Below, one piece after another: positions 36,932 to 49,011 of a stretch of 64,000 nucleotides of DNA. The stretch comes from Drosophila miranda. Lineage: Eukaryota; Arthropoda; Insecta; Diptera; Drosophilidae. Position numbers and translations under genes: made by a program. The stretch covers positions 12,896,001 through 12,960,000 of the forward strand of contig NC_046677.1 of assembly GCF_003369915.1 (NCBI RefSeq). Reading direction: 5' to 3'. Every line of letters starts with the position of its first letter. Position 1 is the first letter of the stretch. The notes beneath the pieces were generated by a model. The model was given only the letters and a program-made list of their open reading frames with translations, did no database searches and was not told the DNA's origin.

Positions 36932-39900
36932 CTGCAATGGGAGAAGCAGAAGGAAGATTGGTACAACAGCATGAGCGAGGTGTAAATGAGTTCTTGCTGA
37001 GGCAGGACTGGGATTGGGGTGTGGAGCGTGGAGTGTGGAGGGTGGGGCACTGCAAGTTAAGTAAGAGGCGAGAGCATTGTCAGACCGGCTTAAATATGAC
37101 AAGTTATTGTGGCTTAATTATGATCCCCACGGGATTACAATGGATTTCTGTGCATGGGAACCTCTGACATGTAAGCAGCCGTAGCGTATTCGTAAATTCC
37201 GGATTTCCATGGAGGCATGCCATTTTAAGTACACCAAATATACAGAGTTTAAGAGTCGAAAACATTTCATGAGCAAATAAAGAAGCGAAAGCGCCGCGCC
37301 GAATATCGTCAGCCGTGCAAAAAGTGGGTCAACAACCATGAAAAAACAGCCAGCGCTGTCGACTCGTACTCTTGCTAACCGAAAATATACATATGTACAT
37401 AAACTTCCACACATCAAGCCCATGGGTCGAACAGAGACAACCAGAGGAGCTCCACTTAAAAAGCTGATAATAAAGCACACACTGGGTGATCTTCACTCGA
37501 TTCGACAGCGACCCTGTGGCCCTACGCTGGGCGCCTGTTCGGAATTATAAAAAGCTTCCTAGGAAATTAAAATCGAAAGTGAATTTTGTGGTGGCCCCGC
37601 CCCGCTCTCTGAGAGTCACCGTAAATCATAAGGGGGGCCCGTCGGTTTCCAACAGCAAAGACGCCATCAACTATCTAGGAAATTGAGTTGGGGCAAGCGA
37701 CCAGGAACCCAGAGATCTCTACTACCGGCTGGCCCGAAAGCCAAAGGTTGGTTGGGCAGTGCCCAGGGAGTTCATTGAACCCCCTTGCTAGGCAGAAACA
37801 GAAGCAGAAACTGATTTGGTGCCGCTAGCATAAAACAATAGCAGATGACCAACTGAACTCTGATCATTGAGTCATACGAACGTGTTGTTTAGTAGTAAAA
37901 ACGAGTATACTCGTATGGTTTTATGGTCCATAGCCAAGTCGGATCAGCACGAGAATCCGAGTATTCTAGGATGAGAGTATCTCTGCATGGATTTTTATCT
38001 AAAATTGATAGCCATCTTTTCAGACAGATCTGCAGACATACATACTTTAATGACATTCAATACTTGACTTATGTTTTTCAGATAAATATTCTGCCTTTAT
38101 AAAACTGATTTTCTTTGTACAATGAGAGCGAGGATTGGCCTAGCTCGGGGATCCTATGATCATTGACTGCAAAATTGAGACAGAAAAATGTAAAATAAAA
38201 CCGGTTTCTAGTTTGAGAGGAGTATACACATGTAGGTTCTGTTGAAACAATTGCCCCATCGACGATCCCCCACTTGGCAGCTGGGGCTCGTCGCTGTCAC
38301 CGTTGTCGTTGTCGTTGTCGTTGTTGGATTTCAGTTTGTTTCTGGTTAACCTTGAATACTAATTGTTGTTTCACGTCGATTTGAATGGCACTTGGTTGGT
38401 TGCCGTGCGCAGCGTACGCGGACGCGTACGCGTTCGTTGTTTTGTATCAGCATAAATATTTCATGCTGCCCCGCCGTCGACGTCGTCATCGTCGTCGTCA
38501 GCTCCACGCGGAGCTGAGCGCCGGTTCGAAATAGTACGAAAAAACTAATCACATACGCCGGGCCGGCTCTCTAGCCGGCTGCCTGGCGGCGGGCAGCACA
38601 AATTGGCGTAAGCAAAACACTATTTGTTTTGCCGAAAATGAGAATTGTATTGGCCGCCGGTGGCTGTCTGGCGAGAGCAGCGGCTGCCAGGCGACGGGTT
38701 TGACTATTTAGAAACCGTTGCTGTTCTATTTTGGCCAGGCCAACAGAAGAGGGCCAGCAACGCCACTGCCACTGCTGCCACTAACTTGGCAGTAATTTTA
38801 TATCAAGGAAACCTTGAGGTTGTTGTCTGATCGAACTGGAAAACCTTGGAAAACCAGAAGCGCGCTTCACAATGGATACAACAAAAACTGAAGGTACGAG
38901 CAGCTAAAGCAACAACAAACGTAGTCGGTATCTGTGTGGAGCCCATAATCAGCAGAAGGGCTTATAGAATGAATGAATTAATGAATATCATATATAAATA
39001 AGTCGAGTACTAGTGAATATAATTACTAATAGGATCAAAGCTTGAACTTGTATATATATGTACACATATATAGGATTAAGTATAAATATCTATGTACTTA
39101 AATAAAATCCCTATAATTTACAGACAATTAACATACTAAGACCCGCTAAGTGCATCTGCCACACCGGACACATAGTACACACCATTCCACCTATCATTTA
39201 AATTCGATGTATTCGTATGAACCGACACAGCCCGACGATTCCATTGTTTAAGTTTTCAGCACCAAGCCAGAAGTAACAACAAAATAAGCGGAACGAAACA
39301 AAGGCAACAGCAACAGCAACGGAAAAAAACGAGGTCACAAGAAATGGAGTGGAGTGTGGAGTGGAGTGCATCAGCTGGGTGTTATGCTGGCCTGGTAGCC
39401 GCTGCCTGTATATTATCGATCATGTTTTGAAGGCGAGAGTGAAGTCGGCGGCCGACGAACGGATGGACGGACGGACACACAGTTACTCGGATTGTCGTCG
39501 AGAGCACAACAGCAGAGCAGTAGAAGCAGAGTGGCGTGGAGTGGAGGGTGCGTCCTACACACTTGTAGATACAGATACAATTTATTTCATACGCACGGCT
39601 GTCGACCCCCTCGCTCTGAGTTGGCATTTATCTGGCTGCGGTCGCTGCGCGCCTGTTCCCCGAACAAAGCCAGCTATCGATTTCTACATAAAAAACGAAA
39701 GTGAACTCGGTTCGGCCCTGGAGCTCGGATTGTTCGCCCTCGCAGATAGCGCTTCACTTGACCCAGTTTTGGGCCTGATTCGATTTTACTTTTAGCCGAG
39801 GGCGAAACCGAGGGCATTCGCCTCGCATTGACCCCGCTCAAGGTTCAACGCTCCGCGGGGACAGCCCTCGGGTCCCAAGGCAATTGGCCGCCAACCGTGT

Positions 39901-42384
39901 CACGTTCAGGGACCGCCCATGACCCACCTTTGCCGTCGATCGGTGCTCAAAGCACCGATCCACGATAGAAAGAAAAATCAGACCCCTTTTGCGGGTACCA
40001 GGCGAACAGCGGCCGCCACCAGCGGATTGCGCTGCCTGCGCTCGCTTTTTCGGCGGTTCGTTGAACTTCTGGGGCTCCAAATTTTGAAGATCGTTGACCG
40101 AAAGAGAGAGCCAGCCACTGAGTTGGTGAGAGAGATAGAGGGAAAGAAAGAATGAGACAGCTAGAGAACTGTGAGAGGAGAACGGGCAGCAAGAGCGCGG
40201 ATGTCAGCGGTGGTAGCTACGTTTCGGAATCGGATTCGGTTTCGGTTCGTAAAACCGAAGTGTGTGAGGGAGAGAGAAGAAAGCTGGCTGTCTCAATTTG
40301 TAATGCCCGTCAGACCCCTGTGATGATTTTGATGACATCAGCCTGCTGAACGACGGCTAAATGTTTACAATTAATGTACGAATATGTGAACCAACCACCG
40401 ACTAGTATATGACTTATTTGGTATAGCACTTAAGTACGTACTCGTACACTAATTGTACATACACAGATACATACATATGTATGTATGTATTTATATTTCA
40501 TTAACAGTAAATAAAATATGGAACTTATCTCTTGCGAAACCGATCCCATTTATACATAAACGTAAAAAAATCTGAGAGTGTAGAATAATATTACTTTTCT
40601 TTGTTTGTTTGTTATTTTTTAGAAGCCTACATAGAGGGGGACTGGAAATGTTTATAAACTTTAGTCCGCCTCCCCACTCAAGTTATAAGACATTAATTTT
40701 TTTGTTAAATACGAAATTATAAACTTTTTGTAACAAGCGCCCAGAAAGCGTTTGAAAGTCGTTTGTCGAATGCAATTCACACGCTTCGCTCAAGTGGATA
40801 AGTGGATAGGTCGGTTCTCGGGGGGGCTTGGGCTGCCAGCGTGTGACGTATAGCGGTAGATGCTAGGCGCGAAGGCACGAGGGAGGCGACGGGCGGCAAG
40901 ACCCACAGTTGATAAGTAATGACACACGCGCAGCTGGATCGGAATCGTAGTGGGGGGCGAAGTGCGAGGCGGTTGTTCCGTGGAAATGTTTTGTCATGCC
41001 GCTGCTGTTTGGGTTGGGGATTGGGGGCCGATCTTCTAGGGGATCTCTGAAAAGTACTTTCGATTTCGGTTGGCGCTTCCCAATGCTGACCATTTATCCA
41101 AAATCCCAGGCGTTCAGTGATCTAGTGGAGGCGGTTATATCTCACTGGTCTCTTCATTTTTGGATAAAAAGTGATTTGTACACGGCCTGCACTTGGAGAA
41201 ATTAGGGTAAGAGATGTGAAAAACCTTGAATGCAATATTTTGTGTTTTCTCGAGAGTCACCCTTAAACCTCCATTTATGAAAGCTAAATTTCATTCATGG
41301 AATATTAAAGTCACAAGATAATTTCTGTCAGTGCTTTTATTGTTTAAACAAATGAGTCTACAGCACGGCGAGGAGTCCCAACGTATCGCATAAATACATT
41401 AACCCACTGCCAGAGACAGACGCCAGAGCGATATACGAAGCAAGCAACACACTGGCAAAACACAAATGTACGCGTACTTACATAGATATGTATGTATGTA
41501 CATATGTATATATTATTTGTATATAGAAATGTATTGTATGTGGGTTTATTCATACACATGTTTGTATGTATGAACATGGGTATCAGGGCCTTCTCTCCAT
41601 ATGACGTACAACAGCTCTCTCTCAAAAGCTGCTCGCCTATTCGAATTAGTACAAAATAATACCGTATTTCCTAGAGTTTTACGGATTTACAGCTACGCCG
41701 TAGCAGTGTTCGGTGCGCGACGGATGTACAATCGGAAGAGGGAGGTAAGGGGGCAGCAACAAGAAGGGCAATTTTAGTATGCCACGCTTTCGACTCCTCT
41801 GCTCGGGTCGGGGCTTGGGGGGTCTGCAGATCTGCCTCTTATAAATGTTTTTATATTGTTCGTAAAACTTAACAACACCACAGCGTGAAAAAGTTTAAAA
41901 CATTTTAAATAGTTTGCTAATTGAACAGGCGACCAGCAACGAGCAGCTAACGGTTCACCAACCCAGCGCCCCAAAAAACACAGATCCAACACGATCGCGG
42001 CCGTCTGGCCAACAAATCGAATATCACATTTTGGTTTTTGTTGCCTCTCTCTCGGTTTTTTCGGTAAAATATACCCGTCCCGTCACCAAGAGCAGAGCCA
42101 TCGATGACGGTCTCTGATAAGCGATGAAGGCGGCATCGTAATACCAGCTCATATAGCCCTTATCTCTCGAGCCAAGCTCTCAAATCTCGAAGAAACTGAC
42201 ATTATTTTACTTTAACATCGCAGGGCATGCGGCAGCTCCCTTCGGCCGTTACGATGGTAGTGGGGTTGCGTCTTTGAAAGTGATCTGGTTTCGCTTGGGC
42301 CACTTGATTCTTACACGTTAACGTGCAACGTTCATCTTTCTAATCATTTACAATTATATATTACTTATTATATAGACGTATGTA
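36932..42384. other. non-coding interval, probable Beat upstream intron or promoter region
   Basis: No supported exon. It contains GTTGTC repeats at 38300-38323, GC-rich DNA at 38400-38620 with GCGTACGCG-type palindromes, and GAGA-rich DNA at 40095-40160. There are also TATG/CATA microsatellite patches near 39050, 40460 and 41480. The 148-codon frame at 39349-39795 lacks splice or family support. Confidence 0.45.
38300..38323. repeat. GTTGTC repeat
   Basis: Four units of CGTTGT in tandem. Confidence 0.75.
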
Positions 42385-42525
42385 TTTAGATATGCTGACC
42401 AGGAACATATATACATTCTTAATGGGGTCGGAAACAATTCCTTCTTGGCGTTACACACTTACGTACACTTCCACCACAAACCGAATATATCCATGTAGTC
42501 TTTGAGTATTGGGTATACAAATAAA
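42385..42525 (+). mobile_element. second mini-me / DINE-1-type remnant
   Basis: AATGGGGTCGGAAACAATTC, CGTTACACACTTACG and CCGAATATATCC...GTATTGGGTATACAAA repeat the 3' part of the element at 35.2 kb with many substitutions. The GTCY tract is missing. Confidence 0.6.
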
Positions 42526-42912
42526 TTGCTGCATTTTTTTTATTTCTCGATAGTATATTAATAGGTTATATCAATATTCGAAAGCCACAAAATATACGAG
42601 TCTCATTATTATAACTAATAGAAAAAAAAATAAAAACATGTATAGGTATATTGCATTTAATGTTTTTCAATTTCGTTCTTTAGACAACTAATGTCGATGC
42701 ACATTATCAACCTAAAGCTCTGAAACTGCGACGCCAAATTACGCAGACAGAACCGAATGAGCTGATAGACAGACGATCAAGTAAAAATCAACATGTTCGG
42801 CTGATAAGTATTGAAAAGAATCAAAGTACTTGTATACTGTGTACATTCAAAATACTATTTGAAAATAATCTTTTTAAAGACGAAATATAGAGTGTTTTGG
42901 GAATTTTTTTCA

Positions 42913-43962
42913 TCAAGAAGGTTGATTTTCGTTCGTCTCGTCCTCGGACAGTTCCCGCTGAATCCATTCCAAATAATGAGGAATATTAGCAAAAAGAGCA
43001 GGCCGATTATCCAAGCTCCAGTCCCTGCTTGAAAGAGACACTCCTGACAGAACCGAGTGTTTACTGGATCCATTGACACAAAAGAGCCCTGAGCCACTAT
43101 TTAGAGGGCTAAGCTCGTTGGACACATCTATCGCACAGAAGACGTCGGGTTCCAGGGTCCTGTTGCCCAGGAGATCGTATTCACTTTCGCAATCCTCTCG
43201 AGGCAGGACGACGTTCTTTCTGAACCAGAGTATATCTGACTGGCTGGTGTAGGTGTCGGTGTCGGAGGGCTGACTCCAGCCTATAGTCTTGCAGTCGATT
43301 TCGGTGAACACCGCATCTGGCTGAGGCAGGCAGATTGCCTGTATGCTCGGCGGATTGAAGAAGGGCGTGCTCAAAAAGAGAATGGCGATATTATCCCGAA
43401 CTGCAATATCAATCACAGAGCGATTGAGCTTAGAATACTTCTCCCCCGAACGTCGGAGGTCCCATGCGCCGGCATACACTTGAAGTTCATTCTGCGGTAT
43501 GTCCCTCACTGAATCCTTAGACGTTAGGACAATATCCAATCGAATCAGACTGCCGGCAGCAATAAATTGGCCGTTGTGGAAGATGGCTGTCATCCAGGGG
43601 AAGGCGCCGTATTGCGATTGATAAGTCGAATTAAGGGTTCCATCTTTAGGTACAATACCACTCGCAGACTTACCGCATTGGTTTGAATGGGTGAGATCGA
43701 TGAATTGTTCCTGAGGATGCATAAACAGTTGAGTTTCAAAACTACCAGCTCACTTAGTCCTTACCTCGGGTTTTGACGTTGAGGCTTCTTTTAAGGTGGG
43801 TGGCATTGTATTAAATGAAATCTCATCGTTATTTTCGTCGATAGGAGGGTCAGGATCATCATGGCCTTCGAACGACGTGGGCAAACCGACGGCACATAGC
43901 ACAAGTATAGAAAGCAATAGCCATCCAAAAAGCAAGCCCAAAAATCTCTTTAGAGAGCTCAT
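42913..43962 (-). CDS. serine protease homolog, inactive, without CLIP domain
   Basis: Two exons on the minus strand, 43962-43765 and 43710-42913, are separated by a 54-base intron and encode 331 residues. A signal peptide (SLKRFLGLLFGWLLLSILVL) is followed by a short acidic linker without Cys, then the chymotrypsin-fold domain from about residue 90. The His position (TSKDSV) is Asp132 and the Asp position (RDNIAIL) is Asn173. The Ser motif reads NSGSGLF, so Ser271 may remain but its GDSGG surroundings are gone. Both partners of the Cys42-Cys58 disulfide are lost together (Ala117, Ser133). It is secreted and cannot be an ordinary protease. It is the same family as the homolog at 17.5 kb, though diverged and lacking the CLIP module. 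Its position upstream of the known Beat exons, on the same strand, suggests it is nested in a Beat intron or lies next to the gene. Confidence 0.9.
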
Positions 43963-44027
43963 TTATAAATTTGATGTAATCTTAGAACCTTCGCAAGGGG
44001 ACGCTACTCTTCGGGCTGGACGCTGAC

Positions 44028-44057
44028 TGAGTACTGAGCTCGATGAGCGCTTTATCA
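44028..44057 (-). promoter_or_regulatory. core promoter of the 43-kb serine protease homolog
   Basis: On the minus strand a TATA-like TGATAAAG (44057-44050) is followed by TCAGTC with its A at 44028, about 29 bases downstream. The leader would be about 66 bases. A second TCAGTA lies at 44037-44032. Confidence 0.45.
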
Positions 44058-47000
44058 GCAGGGTACTACATAATAACATTTTATACGAAAACGAAAACGA
44101 TCAGGTTATGCGACAGCATAGCAAGGAGTTTCAAACTGGTTCTGGTTCCAGTTGGATGGATGCAAAGTAGCTTAATTGATCAGCCTTTCTGGGTTCTGCA
44201 AAAATAAATGTAAGTTTTTTGAAGTGTTTTCGCTCGAATTTCGCATGAATCAGTTGCAGTCGTGTGGGTGTGTGCAATGCAGCAAAAACCCAGCTTGATG
44301 ATCTCAGTTTTTGGATGAAATTAAGATCGCTGCATGTCGCATACTTAGCTTTCATGAGGGTACTACAGATCTACTGTCTATTAAGTAGAGGACGTTTTTA
44401 ACGATCGGAGACTTGTTTACCCAGATGGGTACCTCGTTCCCTCGTGCTAAAAATATCTGAGCACTTTCGTCTTGAGATTGTGCGGATTTCTGGATTTCTT
44501 ATGCTTCGTACTAACGCAAAATGCGTCCCAGCAAGTCGATGGTCATGACTATGCCCAGTGTCTTGCTCATTTTAAATTATTCTGTGTACTTCAATGCCAG
44601 ATGTCTACATCCACAACTTCAGAAATACTGACTACGGCACTCATGCTTCATTATAAATCATTATAAATATACTCTTTGGCCGATGAAATGATACTCTTAC
44701 AGATCGGTCGTGCCTACGTTGCAACAAGTTGTTTCCATCGGTAAGCCCGCAAACGGTGTCGTCTTAAACTCTGGGTGTTGAAAAGAGAACTGTCTCCCAA
44801 TAATGTGTAAAATATTTTTGTATCTTTAATGAAAAAGGGTTATGACCATATGAATACCTAATAAGGTCATTAATGCATCCCACTCTGGATAATTATGATA
44901 CTTTTGCAAGGGTACCATGATTTTCAGTATCTCCCGGTGCTTGGATCGGCTTAAGCGATAACTGAGGTTGCTGCCTTCAGGCTAGATGCGAGCCATTCCC
45001 CTGGCAATCAAGCGTTTGGGCTTTACTCAGAGCTGATTACGGTTGCATACTCGAAAGAGTATGTGTGTGACATCCATGACCCTTTCCATAATTTCCGAGT
45101 GCGAGGCGAGGTTGGGTTGAAAAATCACGTGTAAGCTCACCGGGCTACGGGCCTGTCAACAGAGGTGAGAGACGCCCCAGCTGGCGCCCGTACCAGTGCC
45201 TGTGACCAAGCCCCGCCCATGCTCGAGGGCTACTTTCAGGTCAGGTGTCTCGGGTGTGTGGCTGGTGTGGGGGCGGGTTACTCGGTTGGCTGCCTGTTGC
45301 ACTTTTTGCACATAATCATGTCACATAAACGGACGACAGCCCAGGATATGAACAACGAGGTCCTCTCTCCTTCGCATCCTGGCGACATGTGATGCTTGGC
45401 TTTAGATGGCCTCGGAAAGGCTGGTGGTGGCGGGGGAGTGTGCTGTGGACCTTCCAACTTATTTCCCGGCATTTTCTTTTTCCCTCTTGCCTCGCTCAAC
45501 TTTTCACTTTATGTTTATGTTGTGTGTTGTGGGCTGTGACGTTGGCCACTGACATTTTACTCTGGCTCCTGCTGCTGCTCCTGTCGCTTGTCTCGTACTT
45601 TTCACAAACGGATGTGACCGTCGACGACCAGGACGAGAACGAGGACGAGCATGAGGACGAGAACGAGGATGCCGGACCGGTGGCACCTGAACACGATGGG
45701 TGTTAAAATAATAGGCACCGAACATATTGACTTTTAAAATAAGCATTATGGCGGTAAATTTTTATGAAACCCTCCTTCTGTCAGGGCCGTGTTTCCTCCT
45801 TTTGCTTTCCACTCTGTCCGACACTTTGCCTTTGCTCGACTTATTTTCTCAGGGTTTTTTTCTACTTGATTTTTTCTGTTGCTGGTGGCCCGACAGCTGA
45901 GTGATTTATATATATTGTTTAATATTATTATGGCTGGCAGGTGGCCATTCGGCTTTGCTTTGCCCCGTTCCGCCCGACGGATGTGCAAAATGCGAAAAAT
46001 TGAGCACATTACATGCACTCTCCGTATCCCGTATCTGACTCGGTTCTGGCTCCATGTCTGTGTCTGTGTCCATGTCCATGTCCATGTCCATGTTCGGGTA
46101 AATGTCCATGTGGTTGGCAATAATTGTTTAAGTGTGTGGTTGGCTGGAACGATGGTAGTGATGGAGTGATGGCTGAAACAAGAAACAGCTTCCGGGTCCG
46201 TGAAGACTTTGTTGCCGCTGTCAGCCTCGAGAGGATTCGGATCGTAAGCCTCCAGAGCAGTTAATGGTAATGGCAATTATCCAGCGAAGCTTTATGGGTT
46301 AATGAAAGAGGACCTGATTAATGTCCAAGAGGTAAGCAGATGATAATTTTGATGGCGGATTGTCCGGTCTGAAAAAATGATCTAACCGGAAAGGACTGGC
46401 AGTGCGCAAGGAGGAAGATTTGAGCCAAGAAGAATTTATTTCTTTTGGTGACTTAACTTAATTTTCACCCTAAAATTATAGGATACTCCATACTCAAGAT
46501 ATCTGCTACTTAACGAATTTCCAGGGAATTTGGAGTTTACAAAAAAAAATTTAAAATAAATGGGTAATTTTTTATTTAAGGTAGCTATTCGATCGCGACT
46601 TGTTTTTGTGGATCGGTAGATAGAAAGCTGGAGCGTAGAATCGCTGAGAACACCTAATATGGCGCCTAAAAGAAATCAGATTTATCTGATCTGATCTGAC
46701 GTTTAAGCTGTGGGAAAATAGGTTATTCAATATATACTGTTGGGTTACGCAGCCCAATGCATCCAACATTCATAGATTATAGCCAGTGGTGCAGAAGTAA
46801 AGTAAATCGTTATAATTGCTTGTTGCTTGCGTTGCCCACTGTACCACACTGCGACCTACATACATACATATATGTGTACACACATACATATGCTCCCCTA
46901 CGTAAGCAGCCTATGCAGTCGTTCCCTCGCGTCTTTCTTTCTTTCGCCTTCTCTACCGCTCTCTCAATATGTCATGCTGTCGCTTGCATTAGGGCAGGGG

Positions 47001-48625
47001 AAATTCATCCGCCTGTCCCTGATTTTAGTCTTGATCTAGCAGTCACTTCTTGCACCTCGTCTATCGTCTTAGAATAGATTTTCAGTCCGACAAAGTCTTG
47101 AAGCGACCCCCACGTCTTCAGTAGACACCATCTTGAATCGATCTAATCCTCTATCGCTAATAACTCTATTTCTTACCCCACAATAAACTTCGCATACGCT
47201 GCTGAATAAGCTCAGTAGTTCAACATGTACAGACATATGCACATGCATACCAATGGTATTAAAAATAATCGCTTGTAATTCGTTTCAACAAGTTGGCTGC
47301 CACTTAGTTTATTTTTTTAGACTGATAGACCTGCATATTTCCATCTTAAGCTAAATGTAAAGTTGTTTGCTGATGATTAATTCGTGTACGGTTTTAAAAT
47401 GGCAATTAAAATAACCCATTCTGTAGAAAATGAATATTGAATTTAATTAAATGAAGGGTCAATGCGGAAAAAGTTTATTAATGCATTTTCTGAATCGGTG
47501 AAAATGTTTAAGGGGTAATCAAAAAATAAATAAATAAATGTGCACACAAATTAATTTCGATTTTACGCAACTTCTGTGGGGGGGTGGAACCCGCTTTTTT
47601 CTTTGCTCGGCTGATTGATTGCATTTTAAATGTGTTTTTGTTGCAGCTGCCATGGCTATTGGCTGGCTACCCACGCCCCTCACCGCCTTCACCCCTTCAA
47701 CGAGTGCATATATCCACCTGTATACGGGAATTTGTACTGTCCCGCCTAAAAGTCTGCAATCCTTTTCAACTTTATTCCCGCACTGCCAGTGGAAGTTGTT
47801 AAAATGCATATTCTGTATCCATGTGCAGATGATTATATAGCCCGTGGTAATTACTGCTTGAAAAAATGCTGATGGGTAGGTAGAACGCGCAGGATAAATA
47901 AAACAGTCAGTTGGGGGCTTAGTCCTTGGATCGAGATGTGTTGTGCAATCGAATGGGTATATAATGTGCATAAGCGGATATACAATGAATTCCAGCCATT
48001 AATAGTGTAAATAAATCAGCCGAAGAGCGGCCAAACAATCCATTATTAATTTCCCCGGATCTGGGACAACTATTCCGTGTATTTTTTTTTCCACGAACAC
48101 TTACCAAAGCGCTAATCAAATAATTGGGCACACAAATTAAAACATTTGAATAATTCAACCATGATAAGGCAAGGCATTACACCGCCTATTTCCGACCTAA
48201 GCGGAAGTACCGCCCCCCGTCAGGCGTCAAAGCGGATTTGAAATTTAATTGAGGCGGCTTTTGTGTTGTCAATTAGAAACGGGAGAATGGAAATTGGGGA
48301 AAATCGCAAAGTATGCTGCGCCTTTTTAGTCTGGTCTCCGCCTTGAAGTTGTGGAAATTGTGGTGAATAGTAACTATAACTAGTATTTGCACGTAATTAG
48401 CATGTAAATAATACACATTTTGCGATGGTAACCACACCATCGATACACTCCGCAGATCGAGTCGGACCCACTTTTGGAATGGTTGTGAGAGAGAGAAGTT
48501 CGAGCCAAAGAATAATCAATAAAAATACTTAGAACTACCGGGATTGTGTTTTGCATACGGTATCCTCGCACCGCAAAATCACTCACATCGCGTTTTTTGG
48601 ACGACCTACAAAATCAAATTCGAAA
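44058..48625. other. non-coding interval
   Basis: No supported exon. It includes GACGAG-type repeats near 45630-45665 and TGTCCA repeats at 46050-46092, and a CATA/TATG microsatellite at 46858-46890. Short frames here match no family. Confidence 0.45.
46050..46092. repeat. TGTCTG/TGTCCA hexamer array
   Basis: About seven imperfect units. The minus strand reads as alternating Asp-Met or Thr-Trp strings, which is a repeat artefact. Confidence 0.8.
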
Positions 48626-49011
48626 ATGAAGTTCAAGTATCAAATGAAACCGAAACCACTCAAATACATTAAACACGCTCTTCGGCAATTGGCACACGGT
48701 GAGTAATGAGACGGTACTCGGCCCACCCCATTTCAGTCACTCACTCACGGAACTCCACCACAGCTCTTGGCAAGGCCCTGTTATATTTGGGCACTCCCCC
48801 CCTGTGCCCGGTCCATCAGAGCGGCGTTTTAACCCAACTCCACTGCCAATACCTGGGCTGCTGTCCGTTGTGCAATCTGTGCGGGTTCTCAGACTTCGCA
48901 GAGACATGTACGAGACCATCTTGCTTGTGCTCCGGCGGCCCTACCGATTCGTCTGCCCCACGGAACTATTTTTCGACAGCTTCTGGACCGAGATATAGTG
49001 AGATGGCATAG
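48626..49011 (+). CDS. small Cys-rich two-exon gene, family unknown
   Basis: Exon 1, 48626-48698, opens with an ATG in ideal fly context (CGAAAATG) and ends at CACG|GTGAGT. Exon 2, 48764-49011, enters after CCACCACAG in the matching phase. The 65-base intron is typical for a fly. The product has 106 residues. A basic N-terminus (MKFKYQMKPKPLKYIKHALR) lacks a signal peptide. It is followed by nine Cys at 39, 52, 57, 58, 61, 64, 73, 78 and 80, including a CCPLCNLC core, plus His42 and His51, and then a Ser/Pro-rich tail. The Cys/His pattern could bind zinc or form disulfides in a compacted protein. I recognise no family. It runs opposite to Beat and would be nested in a Beat intron if that gene extends this far. 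Confidence 0.6.

Noticed and set aside
39349..39795. 148-codon plus-strand frame
   Set aside because: It opens in GGAGTG repeats and has no domain, signal peptide or splice support.
45165..45240. Minus-strand ATG segment ending near a GTGAGC donor at 45139
   Set aside because: Phase 2, no hydrophobic core and no partner exon.
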